Positions 35,417 through 44,105 of a stretch of 64,000 bases of DNA are shown one piece after another. Origin of the DNA: Rhodoblastus sp963804045 (GTDB taxonomy: Bacteria; Pseudomonadota; Alphaproteobacteria; Rhizobiales; Beijerinckiaceae); the NCBI GenBank assembly GCA_963804045.1, contig CAWDOR010000030.1:50726-114725 (forward strand), in the 5' to 3' direction. The translations under genes and the position numbers were made by a program. Each line of letters opens with the position of its first letter. Within the stretch, counting starts at the first letter, position 1. Under the pieces are notes generated by a model, which searched no databases, was not told the origin of the DNA, and saw nothing but the letters and a program-made list of their open reading frames with translations.

Positions 35417-36409
35417 ATGACCGCTCATTCCCGACACATAGATATTGCCGCGCTGGCGGAAAAATTGCGCGGCGGCGACCGCGCCGCCCTGGCGCGCGCC
35501 ATCACCCTGGTCGAAAGCGTCAAGCCCGACCATCAGGTCTCCGCACGCGAACTCGTGCAGAATTTGCTGCCTTATACCGGCAAGGCTCTGCGCGTCGGCA
35601 TTACCGGCGTGCCGGGCGTGGGCAAATCCACCACCATCGACACGCTCGGCCATAATCTGGTGCAGGCGGGACACAAGGTCGCGGTGCTCGCGGTCGATCC
35701 CTCCTCGACGCGCACCGGCGGCTCGATCCTCGGCGACAAGACGCGCATGCAAAAGCTTTCGCCCGAGCGCAACGCCTTCATCCGGCCCTCGCCGTCTTCC
35801 GGCACGCTGGGCGGCGTCGCCGCCAAAACCCGCGAGACCATGCTGCTCTGCGAGGCCGCGGGCTTTGACGTGGTGATCGTCGAGACCGTCGGCATCGGCC
35901 AGTCGGAGACGACGGTGGCCGACATGACCGATTTCTTCCTGGTGCTGATGCTGCCGGGCGCCGGCGACGAATTGCAGGGCATCAAAAAGGGCGTGCTGGA
36001 AATCGCCGACATGATCGCGGTCAACAAATCCGAGGGCGAGGGCCGCAAGCGCGCCGTCGCCGCCGCCGGGGAATATCGCGCCGCCCTCCATATCATGCAG
36101 GCGGCCTCGCCCAATTGGTCGCCGCCGGTGGTGCTGATCTCCGGCCTGGACAATATCGGTCTCGACGAAATGTGGGCGCAGGTGGTCGAGCATCGCCGCC
36201 GGTTCCAGGCCTCCGGCGAATTCGCGCAAAAACGCCGGGAGCAGCAGGTGAAGTGGATGTGGACCATGATCGAGGACCGGCTGTTCGTCCGCCTGCGTTC
36301 GGACGCCCAGGTCAAGGCGCGCCTGCCGGAACTCGAACGCCAGGTGGCTGAAGGCGCGCTGTCGCCGACGCTCGCCGTCGAGGAAATCTACCGGCTGCTC
36401 GGCTTTTGA
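35417..36409 (+). CDS. meaB: Methylmalonyl-CoA mutase-associated GTPase MeaB (ArgK family)
   Basis: This 330-residue G3E GTPase has Walker A GVPGVGKST (residues 64-72), AVDPSSTRTGGSILGDKTRM (switch/Walker region), VIVETVGIGQSETTVADM, and the base-recognition segment MIAVNKSEGEG. The family loads and protects adenosylcobalamin in methylmalonyl-CoA mutase or related mutases. The mutase itself is not in the window. The TGA overlaps the TTG start of the next gene. Confidence 0.93.
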   Translation: MTAHSRHIDIAALAEKLRGGDRAALARAITLVESVKPDHQVSARELVQNLLPYTGKALRVGITGVPGVGKSTTIDTLGHNLVQAGHKVAVLAVDPSSTRTGGSILGDKTRMQKLSPERNAFIRPSPSSGTLGGVAAKTRETMLLCEAAGFDVVIVETVGIGQSETTVADMTDFFLVLMLPGAGDELQGIKKGVLEIADMIAVNKSEGEGRKRAVAAAGEYRAALHIMQAASPNWSPPVVLISGLDNIGLDEMWAQVVEHRRRFQASGEFAQKRREQQVKWMWTMIEDRLFVRLRSDAQVKARLPELERQVAEGALSPTLAVEEIYRLLGF

Positions 36410-36984
36410 CGCGCGCGCTGCTCGTCGCCGGTTTTGGCCGTTTTCCCGGCCAGCGGCGCAATCCGTCCCAGGCGGCGGCGGAAGCATTGGCGCGCCGGAA
36501 AAACGCCTTCGCCCTGGCGGGGATCGCACTCCATGTCGCGATTCTGCCAGTCGAACATGAGGAAATCTCGCCGCGCCTGAGCCGGCTGTTCGCGGAGAGC
36601 GCGCCCGACGCGGTTCTGCTTCTCGGCGTCGCCGCGCGGCGGCGCGCTTTGGCGGTCGAAACCGGGGCGCGCAATCGCGTCTCGCGGTTGCGCCCGGACG
36701 CGGCGCGGCAAATCCCCTGGAGCCGCGAGATCGTCCATGGCGCGCCGGCGTTTTTCGCCAGCCCGGCCCCCGCCGCGCGTCTCGCCGCTCTGGCGCGCCA
36801 GGAGGGCGTCCCGGCCTATGTGTCGCGCGACGCCGGGGCCTATCTGTGCAACGAGGCGCTTTATCTGTCTTTGCTGATGGACCGGAAGGCCGCGTTCATC
36901 CATCTTCCCGACTGGCGCGGCGCGCGTCTGGCGGCGGCGCTTCCGGCGCTGGAGGCCATGGCCAGGGCCCTGGTTCTGGCTTAA
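36406..36984 (+). CDS. Pyroglutamyl-peptidase I-like cysteine peptidase (family C15)
   Basis: This 192-residue protein shows the C15 catalytic triad in place: Glu in ALAVETGARNRVSRLRPD (about residue 84), Cys in RDAGAYLCNEALYLS (about residue 148) and His in AAFIHLPDW (about residue 166). The enzyme removes N-terminal pyroglutamate from peptides in the cytoplasm. The only workable start is TTG 36406, which overlaps the meaB stop by 3 nt (TTGA), indicating translational coupling. Slightly short for the family (about 200-215). Confidence 0.75.
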   Translation: MTRALLVAGFGRFPGQRRNPSQAAAEALARRKNAFALAGIALHVAILPVEHEEISPRLSRLFAESAPDAVLLLGVAARRRALAVETGARNRVSRLRPDAARQIPWSREIVHGAPAFFASPAPAARLAALARQEGVPAYVSRDAGAYLCNEALYLSLLMDRKAAFIHLPDWRGARLAAALPALEAMARALVLA

Positions 36985-37011
36985 CCTGCCGTAAACGCAC
37001 CAGGAGACGCC

Positions 37012-37722
37012 ATGGACCCGCAAGTTTCGGCCTTGACCGCCGGTCTGATCGAGATCGTCTGGCTCGATCTGCTGCTGGCCGGCGACAATGCCGCGCAACT
37101 GGCGCTGGCGACCCGCGCGCTGCCCAATGACCAGAGGCGGCTTGGCGTCAATCTCGGCTCCCTGCTGTTCATGGCCTTGCGCGCCGCCGTGCTGTTCGCG
37201 GCGCTGGCCTGCGCGCATCTGCCGGGTTTTGGCGTTTTCGCCGGCCTGGCGCTGATCTGCGCGGCCCTGCTCACCGCGCGGCGGGGCGAGGATCGGCCCG
37301 CGACGCCGGCGCCGCCTCAACGCGACATCGCCGCCATGCTGCGTCACGTGCTGGCCGCCGACGCGCCGGTGGCCCTGACCAATATGCTGGCGGTTCAGGT
37401 CGTGTCGCAAGGCCCTGACGGAATGGGCCATCGCGGTCTCGCCTGGCTCGGTCTCGGCCTGGCCTTTCCCATGCTGGCGCTGGGCGCGGCGCAATTTGTC
37501 ACGCTTCTCCGCCGCCCGCCGCTTTTATGGGCGGGCGCGGCGCTGCTCGGCTGGCTCGCCGGGCGGAGCGCCTGCGCCGATTCGCTCTGGAGCGCCACCG
37601 CTATGCCCCTGGATAGGCTGCGCGATTTTGCGCCGCCGGCGGGCGCCGCGCTGGCCCTTGCGCTGGTTTTTCTCTATATTCAGCGCGACCGGCTCAAGCG
37701 TCCGCCGGAGGAGCGAGGTTAG
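37012..37722 (+). CDS. TerC/YjbE family integral membrane protein
   Basis: This 236-residue membrane protein starts with IEIVWLDLLLAGDNAAQLALA, the TerC signature with the Asp of (S/A)GDNA, and has a matching acidic helix later (HVLAADAPVALTNMLAVQ). There are six or seven hydrophobic helices. TerC relatives move or buffer metal ions such as Mn2+ or are linked to tellurium resistance. The second conserved motif is AADAP, with the usual D-N pair partly changed, so transport is likely but not certain. 27 nt after the peptidase gene. Confidence 0.78.
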   Translation: MDPQVSALTAGLIEIVWLDLLLAGDNAAQLALATRALPNDQRRLGVNLGSLLFMALRAAVLFAALACAHLPGFGVFAGLALICAALLTARRGEDRPATPAPPQRDIAAMLRHVLAADAPVALTNMLAVQVVSQGPDGMGHRGLAWLGLGLAFPMLALGAAQFVTLLRRPPLLWAGAALLGWLAGRSACADSLWSATAMPLDRLRDFAPPAGAALALALVFLYIQRDRLKRPPEERG

Positions 37723-37731
37723 GAGCGTCCC

Positions 37732-38241
37732 ATGGCATTCGCGCGCAAAATGCTCATCGCGGCGGTCCTCACCGCTCTCTCCTCCCCGGTTTCGGCTGGG
37801 GGGGTGGAGGTCAATCTGCCCTGGATGCGCGCCACGGTGCGCGGCGCCAGCGTCGCCGCCGGCTATCTGACCTTGACCAACAAGGGAACCGAATCGGACG
37901 TGCTGGTAAGCGCCAGAACCGACAAGGCCGAGCGCGCCGAAATCCATGAATCCAAATTGGTCGACGGCCTGATGACCATGCGCGCCATGCCCAAGGGCGT
38001 CGAGATCAAGCCGGGCGCGACCGTGGTGTTCAAACCCGAGGGCCTGCACCTCATGCTGGTTGGCCTCACCGGACCGCTTCTGCCGGGCGAGAGCGTTCCA
38101 GTGACCTTGCATTTCGCCAAAGCCGGCGACGTCGCCGCCGATTTCGCCGTCATGCCCTTCGGTTTCACCGGGTCCGCTCCCCTGGCCAAGCCGGCGGAGA
38201 AAGCGCCGTCCAAGGAAGAAGCGCCGTCGATTTCCTATTGA
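37732..38241 (+). CDS. PCu(A)C periplasmic copper chaperone
   Basis: This 169-residue protein has a signal peptide (about residues 1-22, ending VSAGG) and a PCu(A)C domain. The copper ligands are visible: EIHESKLVDGLMTMRAM (His, Met, Met) and GLHLMLVGL (His, Met). It delivers Cu(I) to the CuA or CuB centre of cytochrome oxidases. A Pro/Lys/Glu-rich tail follows residue 150. It lies 9 nt after the TerC-like gene and overlaps convergently by 7 nt with the next gene. Confidence 0.9.
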   Translation: MAFARKMLIAAVLTALSSPVSAGGVEVNLPWMRATVRGASVAAGYLTLTNKGTESDVLVSARTDKAERAEIHESKLVDGLMTMRAMPKGVEIKPGATVVFKPEGLHLMLVGLTGPLLPGESVPVTLHFAKAGDVAADFAVMPFGFTGSAPLAKPAEKAPSKEEAPSISY

Positions 38242-39077
38242 GCTGAAAACCGGGCTAGCTTGGCGCCTGTTCGCGCGGCGACGCTTTCAAAGCGCGGCGA
38301 CAGCAAAAACGCCAGTTCGGCTTCACGCGAACTGGTGACGGGGTCGAGTTGCGCCAATTCTTCGTCGACATGGCCGGGATGGCACATGACCAGATGTTTC
38401 GAGCCGGGGGCGAGCAGGTAGGAGGCGAAATCCTCGCCGTAATCCGCCGCCGCATCGAAATCGGAAAAGCCGGAAAAACCATCGTTGAGGGCGAAACCCG
38501 CGGCCTTGGCCTTGCGACGAAATCCGCGCGCCAGGCCGGCGACGGTCAGCGCCTTGCCCCAATGTTTTCCGCGCGCGAAAATTCGCTTGGGGCGGTCGGC
38601 GCTGTCGCGCAGCCAGATTTTTCCCGGCAGTCCGCGCGCGGAAAGTTCCCCGAGCAGCTGTTCGGCGATTCCCGGCAGCACATGGACATGTTGGTGGCCA
38701 TCGAGAAAATCGGGCGGCGCGCCATGGGCCTGCTCGAAGGCGTCGAGCTGTCGGCGCATCTGGTCGCGGATCTCGATGAGCGGCAGGGCGCCGCGCCAGG
38801 CGGCGGGAACGATGGCGTTCATCGCCGGAAATCGTCCGGACGGCGCGAAACGCTTCATTTCGCCCGAGGGCGAGCCGAGCGTCAGGTTGAAATGCAGGCC
38901 GAGATCGGCGTCAGGCGCCAGGTCCTTGAAGGCGCGGGCGGCTTGCGGCCAGGCGGGCTGGTTGGTCATGGCGCAGGTCGCGGTGAGCCGCCCGGCGGCC
39001 AAGGCCTCGAGAATCCCGGCGGTGACGGCGGGAGACAGAGCGAAATCGTCGGCGCAGAGCGTGAAAGCGAAAGTCAT
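38235..39077 (-). CDS. ChbG/HpnK family carbohydrate deacetylase
   Basis: This 280-residue protein starts at ATG 39077 (MTFAFTLCADDFALSPAV). Metal and catalytic groups of the YdjC fold are present: the Asp pair of CADDFAL and the His cluster in DFLDGHQHVHVLPGIA. The family removes acetyl groups from chitooligosaccharides (ChbG) or from the glucosaminyl group of hopanoids (HpnK). It is divergent from a GT2 glycosyltransferase, a pairing also seen in hopanoid side-chain synthesis, but no hpn genes are nearby, so the substrate is open. Confidence 0.82.
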   Translation of the reverse strand: MTFAFTLCADDFALSPAVTAGILEALAAGRLTATCAMTNQPAWPQAARAFKDLAPDADLGLHFNLTLGSPSGEMKRFAPSGRFPAMNAIVPAAWRGALPLIEIRDQMRRQLDAFEQAHGAPPDFLDGHQHVHVLPGIAEQLLGELSARGLPGKIWLRDSADRPKRIFARGKHWGKALTVAGLARGFRRKAKAAGFALNDGFSGFSDFDAAADYGEDFASYLLAPGSKHLVMCHPGHVDEELAQLDPVTSSREAELAFLLSPRFESVAARTGAKLARFSAQ

Positions 39078-39180
39078 CGGCAGCCTGTCGAAAGGTCGAA
39101 AATTCGCCCCTTTCTTGCGCATTTTTAGACGGCGCACTAGAGCTTGCACAGGCGAGGCGCCTTTTGGGGATGGATGGGGC

Positions 39181-40215
39181 ATGACGGCTGGGGAAATCGT
39201 TGGGACGCCGGAGCTTTCGGTCATCATTCCGGTCTTCAACGAGGGCGAGAACCTGCGCGTCCTCTTGCAACGGCTGGTTCCGGCGCTCGCCTGCGTCGAG
39301 AGCTTCGAGGTGATTTTCATCGACGACGGCTCCAGCGACGACACGCTGCCCGTGCTGCGCGCCCTCGCCGCTGGGGATTCTCGCGTCAAAGCTTTGTCGT
39401 TCTCGCGCAATTTCGGCAAGGAAATCGCCATTGCCGCCGGCGTGGATGCGGCGCTCGGGCGGGCGGCGGTGATCATGGACGCCGACCTCCAGCATCCGCC
39501 CGAGGCCATAGCCGCATTTATCGCCAGATGGCGCGAGGGCTATCAGAATGTGTTTGGCGTGCGCGAGAGCCGCGAGACCGATTCGAAGGCGCGCAAATGG
39601 CTGACTGGCCATTTCTACCGGCTGTTCCGCATGTTCGGCGAGATCGGCCTGCCCGAAGGCGCCGGCGATTTCCGCCTGCTCGACCGCGTCGCGCTCGACG
39701 CGCTGAAAAGCCTGCGCGAGCGGGCGCGCTTCTCCAAGGGACTCTATGCCTGGATCGGCTTCAGGAGCATTGGCGTGCCCTTCGCCGTGGCTGAGCGCCA
39801 CGCCGGCGAATTGAAATTCTCCTATGGCAAGCTCACCCGCTTCGCCCTGGATGGCCTGGTGTCCTTCACCACGGTGCCGCTGAAAGTCTGGACCTATGTG
39901 GGCATGGCCATCGCCGCCTTCGCCATGCTCAACGCGCTTTATTACATCCTGGAAGTGCTGATCTGGGGCATTTCCGTTCCGGGTTTCGCCACTTTGATCG
40001 TTTCGGTGACCTTTTTCGCCGGCGTTCAATTGATTTCGCTGGGGGTTCTCGGCGAATATATCGGCCGGGTCTTCGCCGAAGTGAAGGGGCGCCCGCTCTA
40101 TCTGGTGCAGGAGCGGCTCGGCGAGCCGCTCCGAACGTCACAAGAGTTGCTTCCAGCGCCGCTTAAAATTCAGATGGAGCCCGTCGCCAGGGGCGACGAG
40201 ATCAAAAATTTATAA
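39181..40215 (+). CDS. Family 2 glycosyltransferase with C-terminal membrane helices (ArnC/GtrB/DPM1-like)
   Basis: This 344-residue protein has an N-terminal GT-A domain (LSVIIPVFNEGENLRVLLQR, FIDDGSSDDTLPVLR, and the DxD in IMDADLQHPPEAI). Two C-terminal hydrophobic hairpins follow (about residues 238-310), then GEYIGRVFAEVKGRPLYLV, the signature of polyprenyl-phosphate sugar transferases. It probably loads a sugar onto undecaprenyl phosphate at the inner membrane. Head-to-head with a deacetylase gene; murJ follows after 48 nt. Confidence 0.85.
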   Translation: MTAGEIVGTPELSVIIPVFNEGENLRVLLQRLVPALACVESFEVIFIDDGSSDDTLPVLRALAAGDSRVKALSFSRNFGKEIAIAAGVDAALGRAAVIMDADLQHPPEAIAAFIARWREGYQNVFGVRESRETDSKARKWLTGHFYRLFRMFGEIGLPEGAGDFRLLDRVALDALKSLRERARFSKGLYAWIGFRSIGVPFAVAERHAGELKFSYGKLTRFALDGLVSFTTVPLKVWTYVGMAIAAFAMLNALYYILEVLIWGISVPGFATLIVSVTFFAGVQLISLGVLGEYIGRVFAEVKGRPLYLVQERLGEPLRTSQELLPAPLKIQMEPVARGDEIKNL

Positions 40216-40263
40216 TAAAGCTGCTGAAATCCTTCCTTCGCTTTCCCCGCATCGTCCAGGCGC

Positions 40264-41820
40264 ATGTATAGAAGTTTTCTTTCGGTCAGCGGCTTTACCC
40301 TTCTCTCCCGGCTGACCGGTTTTCTGCGCGATGTGATGCTCAGCGGCCTGGTGGGCGCCGGCTTGATGTTCGACGCCTTGGCGGTGGCGCTGCGTCTGCC
40401 CAATCATTTCCGCGCCATTTTCGGCGAAGGCGCCTTCAACGCCGCCTATGTGCCGACCTATCTGCGCGCCAATGAAAAATCCGGCGCCGAGGCGGCGCAC
40501 GATTTCGCCAATCGCATTTTCACATTGCTGCTGATGTCGCAGATCGCGCTGCTGGCTCTGGGCTGGCTGTTCATGCCGGGTTTTGTCGATGTGCTGGCGC
40601 CGGGCTTTTCCGCCGATCCGGAAAAATTCGCCTTGGCGGTTTCGCTGACGCGCATCACCTTCCCCTATCTGTTCTGCATCACCCTGGTCACCATGCATAC
40701 GGCGACGCTTAACGCCCACGGCCATTTCGCCGTCGGCGCCTTCGCCCCGGTGCTGCTCAATCTGGTGACCATGGCTTTTCTCGCGGCGGGTTTTCTCTTT
40801 CCCAATACGGCCTATGCGGCGGCGACGGGCACGGTCGTCTCGGGCCTCGCCCAGCTCGTTCTTCTGATGGTTTCCGCCTGGCGCCACGGGCTGATGGAAA
40901 AGCTCGCCCGGCCCAAACTGACCCAGGATGTGCGTGGCTTCTTCCGCATGTTCGGTCCGGCGGTGATCGGCTCCTCCGGTCTGCAAATCGCCATGTTCGC
41001 CGATACGATCATCGGTTCGCTGCTGGCCACCGGCGGCCTGTCCTCGCTTTACTACGCCGAGCGGCTCTATCAATTGCCGATCGGCCTGATCGGCGTCGCC
41101 GCCGGCACGGTGCTGCTGCCCGAAATGAGCCGCTGTTTCGCCCGCGAGGACTGGGCGGGCGCCTTTACCGCGCAGAATCGCACCCTGTCGCTCAGCGTCG
41201 CGCTGACCGCGCCCTTTGTCGTCGCCTTCATGGTGATTCCCGACACCATCGTCCGCGCGGTGTTCGAACATGGCCGCTTTCACGCCGCCGATTCCGTCGC
41301 CACCGCCGCGGTCTTGCGCGCCTACGGCTCGGGCCTGCTGGCCATGGTGGCGGTCAACGCCTTGCGCTCCGGCTTTCAGGCCATGGGCGACACCAAGACG
41401 CCGATGATGGTTTCGCTCGGCGCGCTGACCGTCAATCTTCTGCTGAAAATCCTGCTCTACAAGCCCTTGGGCGCGGTCGGCATCGCGCTGGCCACCTCGG
41501 CCAACGCCTGGATCAATCTGGCGCTGCTGGTCGTTCTCGCCCTGCGCCGCTATTTGTTCCAGCCCGACGAGACCCTGCGCCATGTCGTTCTGGCTTCGGC
41601 CACCGCCGCCGTCGTGCTCGCCAATGTCGCCCTTTATGCGCAGGCGCCCTTTCTGGCCTTGGCCAGGACGATTGGCGGCATACCCGGCCTGCTCGCGGCT
41701 TTGGCCGGCCTGGGGCTGATCGGCGGAGCGGTCTATGGGGCGGCTCTTCTCTATGGCGCGCGGGCGCTCGGCGTCAGCGCGGCGCAGATGGGTCTCGGTC
41801 GTCTGACCCGGCGGAAATAA
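40264..41820 (+). CDS. murJ: Lipid II flippase MurJ
   Basis: This 518-residue polytopic membrane protein begins MYRSFLSVSGFTLLSRLTGFLRD, the MurJ/MviN opening with the conserved Arg-containing LSRLTGFLRD helix. GAGLMFDALAVALRLPN and AIFGEGAFNAAYVPTY (GEGA motif) follow. It moves lipid II across the inner membrane for peptidoglycan synthesis. Length is typical. Its 3' end overlaps the antisense response-regulator gene by 47 bp. Confidence 0.95.
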   Translation: MYRSFLSVSGFTLLSRLTGFLRDVMLSGLVGAGLMFDALAVALRLPNHFRAIFGEGAFNAAYVPTYLRANEKSGAEAAHDFANRIFTLLLMSQIALLALGWLFMPGFVDVLAPGFSADPEKFALAVSLTRITFPYLFCITLVTMHTATLNAHGHFAVGAFAPVLLNLVTMAFLAAGFLFPNTAYAAATGTVVSGLAQLVLLMVSAWRHGLMEKLARPKLTQDVRGFFRMFGPAVIGSSGLQIAMFADTIIGSLLATGGLSSLYYAERLYQLPIGLIGVAAGTVLLPEMSRCFAREDWAGAFTAQNRTLSLSVALTAPFVVAFMVIPDTIVRAVFEHGRFHAADSVATAAVLRAYGSGLLAMVAVNALRSGFQAMGDTKTPMMVSLGALTVNLLLKILLYKPLGAVGIALATSANAWINLALLVVLALRRYLFQPDETLRHVVLASATAAVVLANVALYAQAPFLALARTIGGIPGLLAALAGLGLIGGAVYGAALLYGARALGVSAAQMGLGRLTRRK

Positions 41821-42436
41821 TCTCGTCCATGCCGACGATCATCGCGGCGCGGACCAGATCGGACAGGCCCTGCGCGCCTAGCTTGGCCATGACATTGGCG
41901 CGCAACCCCTCGGTCTTGCGCAGGCTGAACTTCAATTCGGCGGCTATGGTCTTGTTGAGCTTGCCGTCGAGCAGGCCCGCCAGCACGCGGCGCTCAATGG
42001 GCGCAAGCAGGGCGAAGCGGGCGCTCAAATCCTCGCGCAGCGCGGCGCGCGTCTGGGAATCCGCGGCGATCGCCAGAGCCTCGCGCACCGCTCCGATGAG
42101 ATCGCCTTCCGAATAGGGTTTTTCGAGGAAATCGGCGGCGCCGAGCCGCATGGCCTCCACCGCCGTGGGCACATCGCCATAGGCGGTGATCATGACCACC
42201 GGCAGCGGCGAAGCCTGCTGTTTCAGCCGAACCAGCAGCTCCATGCCGGAAATGCCGGGCATGCGCATGTCCGTGACCAGACAGCCGCGGGAGTCATCTG
42301 GCGCGCCGTCGAGAAAATCCCGCGCCGAGGAAAAGGCCTGGGCGGACACGCCCTCGGTCTCCATCAGCATCATCAGCGATTCGCGGACAGCGGCGTCGTC
42401 ATCGACAATATAGACCGTGGGCCTGGACGCATTCAT
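41774..42436 (-). CDS. FixJ-like response regulator (NarL/LuxR-type DNA-binding)
   Basis: This 220-residue protein has a receiver domain: VDDD at residues 11-14, phospho-acceptor Asp56 in VTDMRMPGISG, Thr/Ala in MITAYGD and Lys in LEKPYSEG. A C-terminal helix-turn-helix follows (KLNKTIAAELKFSLRKTEGLRANVMAKL). FixJ homologues activate transcription on phosphorylation by FixL. The start at 42436 overlaps the kinase stop (ATGA). The gene end runs 47 bp into the convergent murJ. Confidence 0.85.
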   Translation of the reverse strand: MNASRPTVYIVDDDAAVRESLMMLMETEGVSAQAFSSARDFLDGAPDDSRGCLVTDMRMPGISGMELLVRLKQQASPLPVVMITAYGDVPTAVEAMRLGAADFLEKPYSEGDLIGAVREALAIAADSQTRAALREDLSARFALLAPIERRVLAGLLDGKLNKTIAAELKFSLRKTEGLRANVMAKLGAQGLSDLVRAAMIVGMDEIISAGSDDRDPSAPR

Positions 42437-44061
42437 CGACCGCTCTCCGCGGCCTCGCTCATCTCCGCCAGCGGCAGGCTGAAGCGGAAAATGGCGCCCC
42501 CATCCGGATTGGCCTCGGCCCAAAGCTGGCCGAAATGCGCTTCGACAATGGCGCGCGACATTGGCAGACCCACTCCCATGCCAGAACTCTTGCTGGACCA
42601 GAATAGCTCGAACATATCTTTTTTTGCATTCTCCGAAAGGCCAGAGCCGCGATCTTCGATTGAAGCGATTATATTTTTTCCCTCCAGGCGGGTTGTGAGG
42701 ACGATGGTTTGTTGCGCCTCGCGCGGCGTGGCCTGACGGGCGTTGTGAATCAAATTGATCAGCACTTCGGCGATTTGCACCTTGTCGATCAGCACGCCGT
42801 CTTGCTCGGCGGCAAGCTTTGAACTCAGCGTGAAGCCCTTGAGCTCGACATCGGTGGCGAGCGCGGCCAGGGTTTCGCCGATCAGCGCGTGCAGATTGCA
42901 GTAAATCTTGTCCGGCTCGCCGAAGCGGGAAAACTGCCTGACCCGGGCGATGATCTGGCCGGCGCGCAACATCTGTTCCGCCGCCTTGTCCAGGGCCTCG
43001 CCGACCCCTTGGCGCAACGGGTCGGCGTCGCCGCCGGCCTGTAGCCGCCGGCGTGCGACCGCCAGCAGCGTGGCGCCGGCGGCCAGTGGCTGGTTGACTT
43101 CATGAGCGAGGCTCGAGGCCAGCCTTTCCAGCACGGCCAGCTTCTCGTCCTTGAGCGCCCCCAGCCGCGCCTCGCTCGCCGCCAGTTCGCGCGCGGCGGT
43201 CTCGCGGTCGGTAACGTCGTGGAGATAGCCGTGCCAGATCACATTCTCGTCGGTTCTCGGCGAGGGCGCCGAATGGCCTTCGATCCAGATTTCGCCCTTT
43301 TGCGGGTGACGATAACGGAACATGAACATCCAGGGCGCCGTCTCGCGCGCTGAAACGGCGACGGAATCGAACAAGGGTTTGACGTCCTCGGGATGGACGC
43401 GCTCGGACAGCGCGGTGATGTTTTCCCGATAGGCCTCGGGGCGAAAGCCGAGCAGCTTTTCGATGTTGGGAGAGGCATAGGAAAGAAAATTGCTGCCATC
43501 CGGGCGAAGAACATAGGTGTAGAAGGCGCCGGGCAGGGCGGTGGCGAGCAGGCTCAATTGTTCGGCCAACCCCGCCTTTTCCTCCAATGCCGTCCTGGCC
43601 TCGACCTGTTCGGTGATGTCGCGATTGACGCCCTGCACATGGATCGCCTCGCCATTGTCGAAATGGAGGCGCGCGCGGGCGTCGATGTGGCGCAAGGCGC
43701 CGTCATTGGCGCGGCGGATTCGATATTGGAAGGCGAAATGGCCGCCGGAGGCAGCGCCTCTCGCCGCCGCATGCACGACGCGGCGTCGCGCGCGGTCTTC
43801 TTCGACGATCAGGGCTTCGAAATCGCGAACGGTAAGCGGCCTGGATCCTGTCAAGCCCATGATCTCAAGCCATTTTTCGTTTGCGAGCACCTCTCCGTCG
43901 GGAAGATAGGCCTCGAATGTGCCGATCTCCCCGGCCTCAAGCGCCAGGCGGAGGCCCTCGCTCATGCGCCAGGCCCTGGCGGCGCGGCGCGCCTCGTTTG
44001 CGTTCCGGCGCCGCCAGAAGGCCAGCGGCCGAAGCAGATGTTTCAGGCGCGAAATCGGCAT
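42433..44061 (-). CDS. PAS-domain sensor histidine kinase (FixL-like)
   Basis: This 542-residue protein has two PAS/PAC units (about residues 35-155, ending HVQGVNRDITEQ, and about 170-290, ending GYLHDVTDRETA). The phospho-acceptor is His320 in SSLAHEVNQPLAAGATLL, and the ATPase boxes are NLIHNARQA, EDRGSGLS and SSGMGVGLPMSRAIVEAHFG. There are no membrane helices, so it is cytosolic. It phosphorylates the FixJ-like partner encoded immediately downstream with a 4-nt overlap. The signal (haem/O2, redox or a metabolite) cannot be read from sequence. Confidence 0.85.
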   Translation of the reverse strand: MPISRLKHLLRPLAFWRRRNANEARRAARAWRMSEGLRLALEAGEIGTFEAYLPDGEVLANEKWLEIMGLTGSRPLTVRDFEALIVEEDRARRRVVHAAARGAASGGHFAFQYRIRRANDGALRHIDARARLHFDNGEAIHVQGVNRDITEQVEARTALEEKAGLAEQLSLLATALPGAFYTYVLRPDGSNFLSYASPNIEKLLGFRPEAYRENITALSERVHPEDVKPLFDSVAVSARETAPWMFMFRYRHPQKGEIWIEGHSAPSPRTDENVIWHGYLHDVTDRETAARELAASEARLGALKDEKLAVLERLASSLAHEVNQPLAAGATLLAVARRRLQAGGDADPLRQGVGEALDKAAEQMLRAGQIIARVRQFSRFGEPDKIYCNLHALIGETLAALATDVELKGFTLSSKLAAEQDGVLIDKVQIAEVLINLIHNARQATPREAQQTIVLTTRLEGKNIIASIEDRGSGLSENAKKDMFELFWSSKSSGMGVGLPMSRAIVEAHFGQLWAEANPDGGAIFRFSLPLAEMSEAAESGR

Positions 44062-44105
44062 GAGACGGGCTATTCCGCTGGGTCAGCGCGCCGGGCCGAT
44101 CCAGC

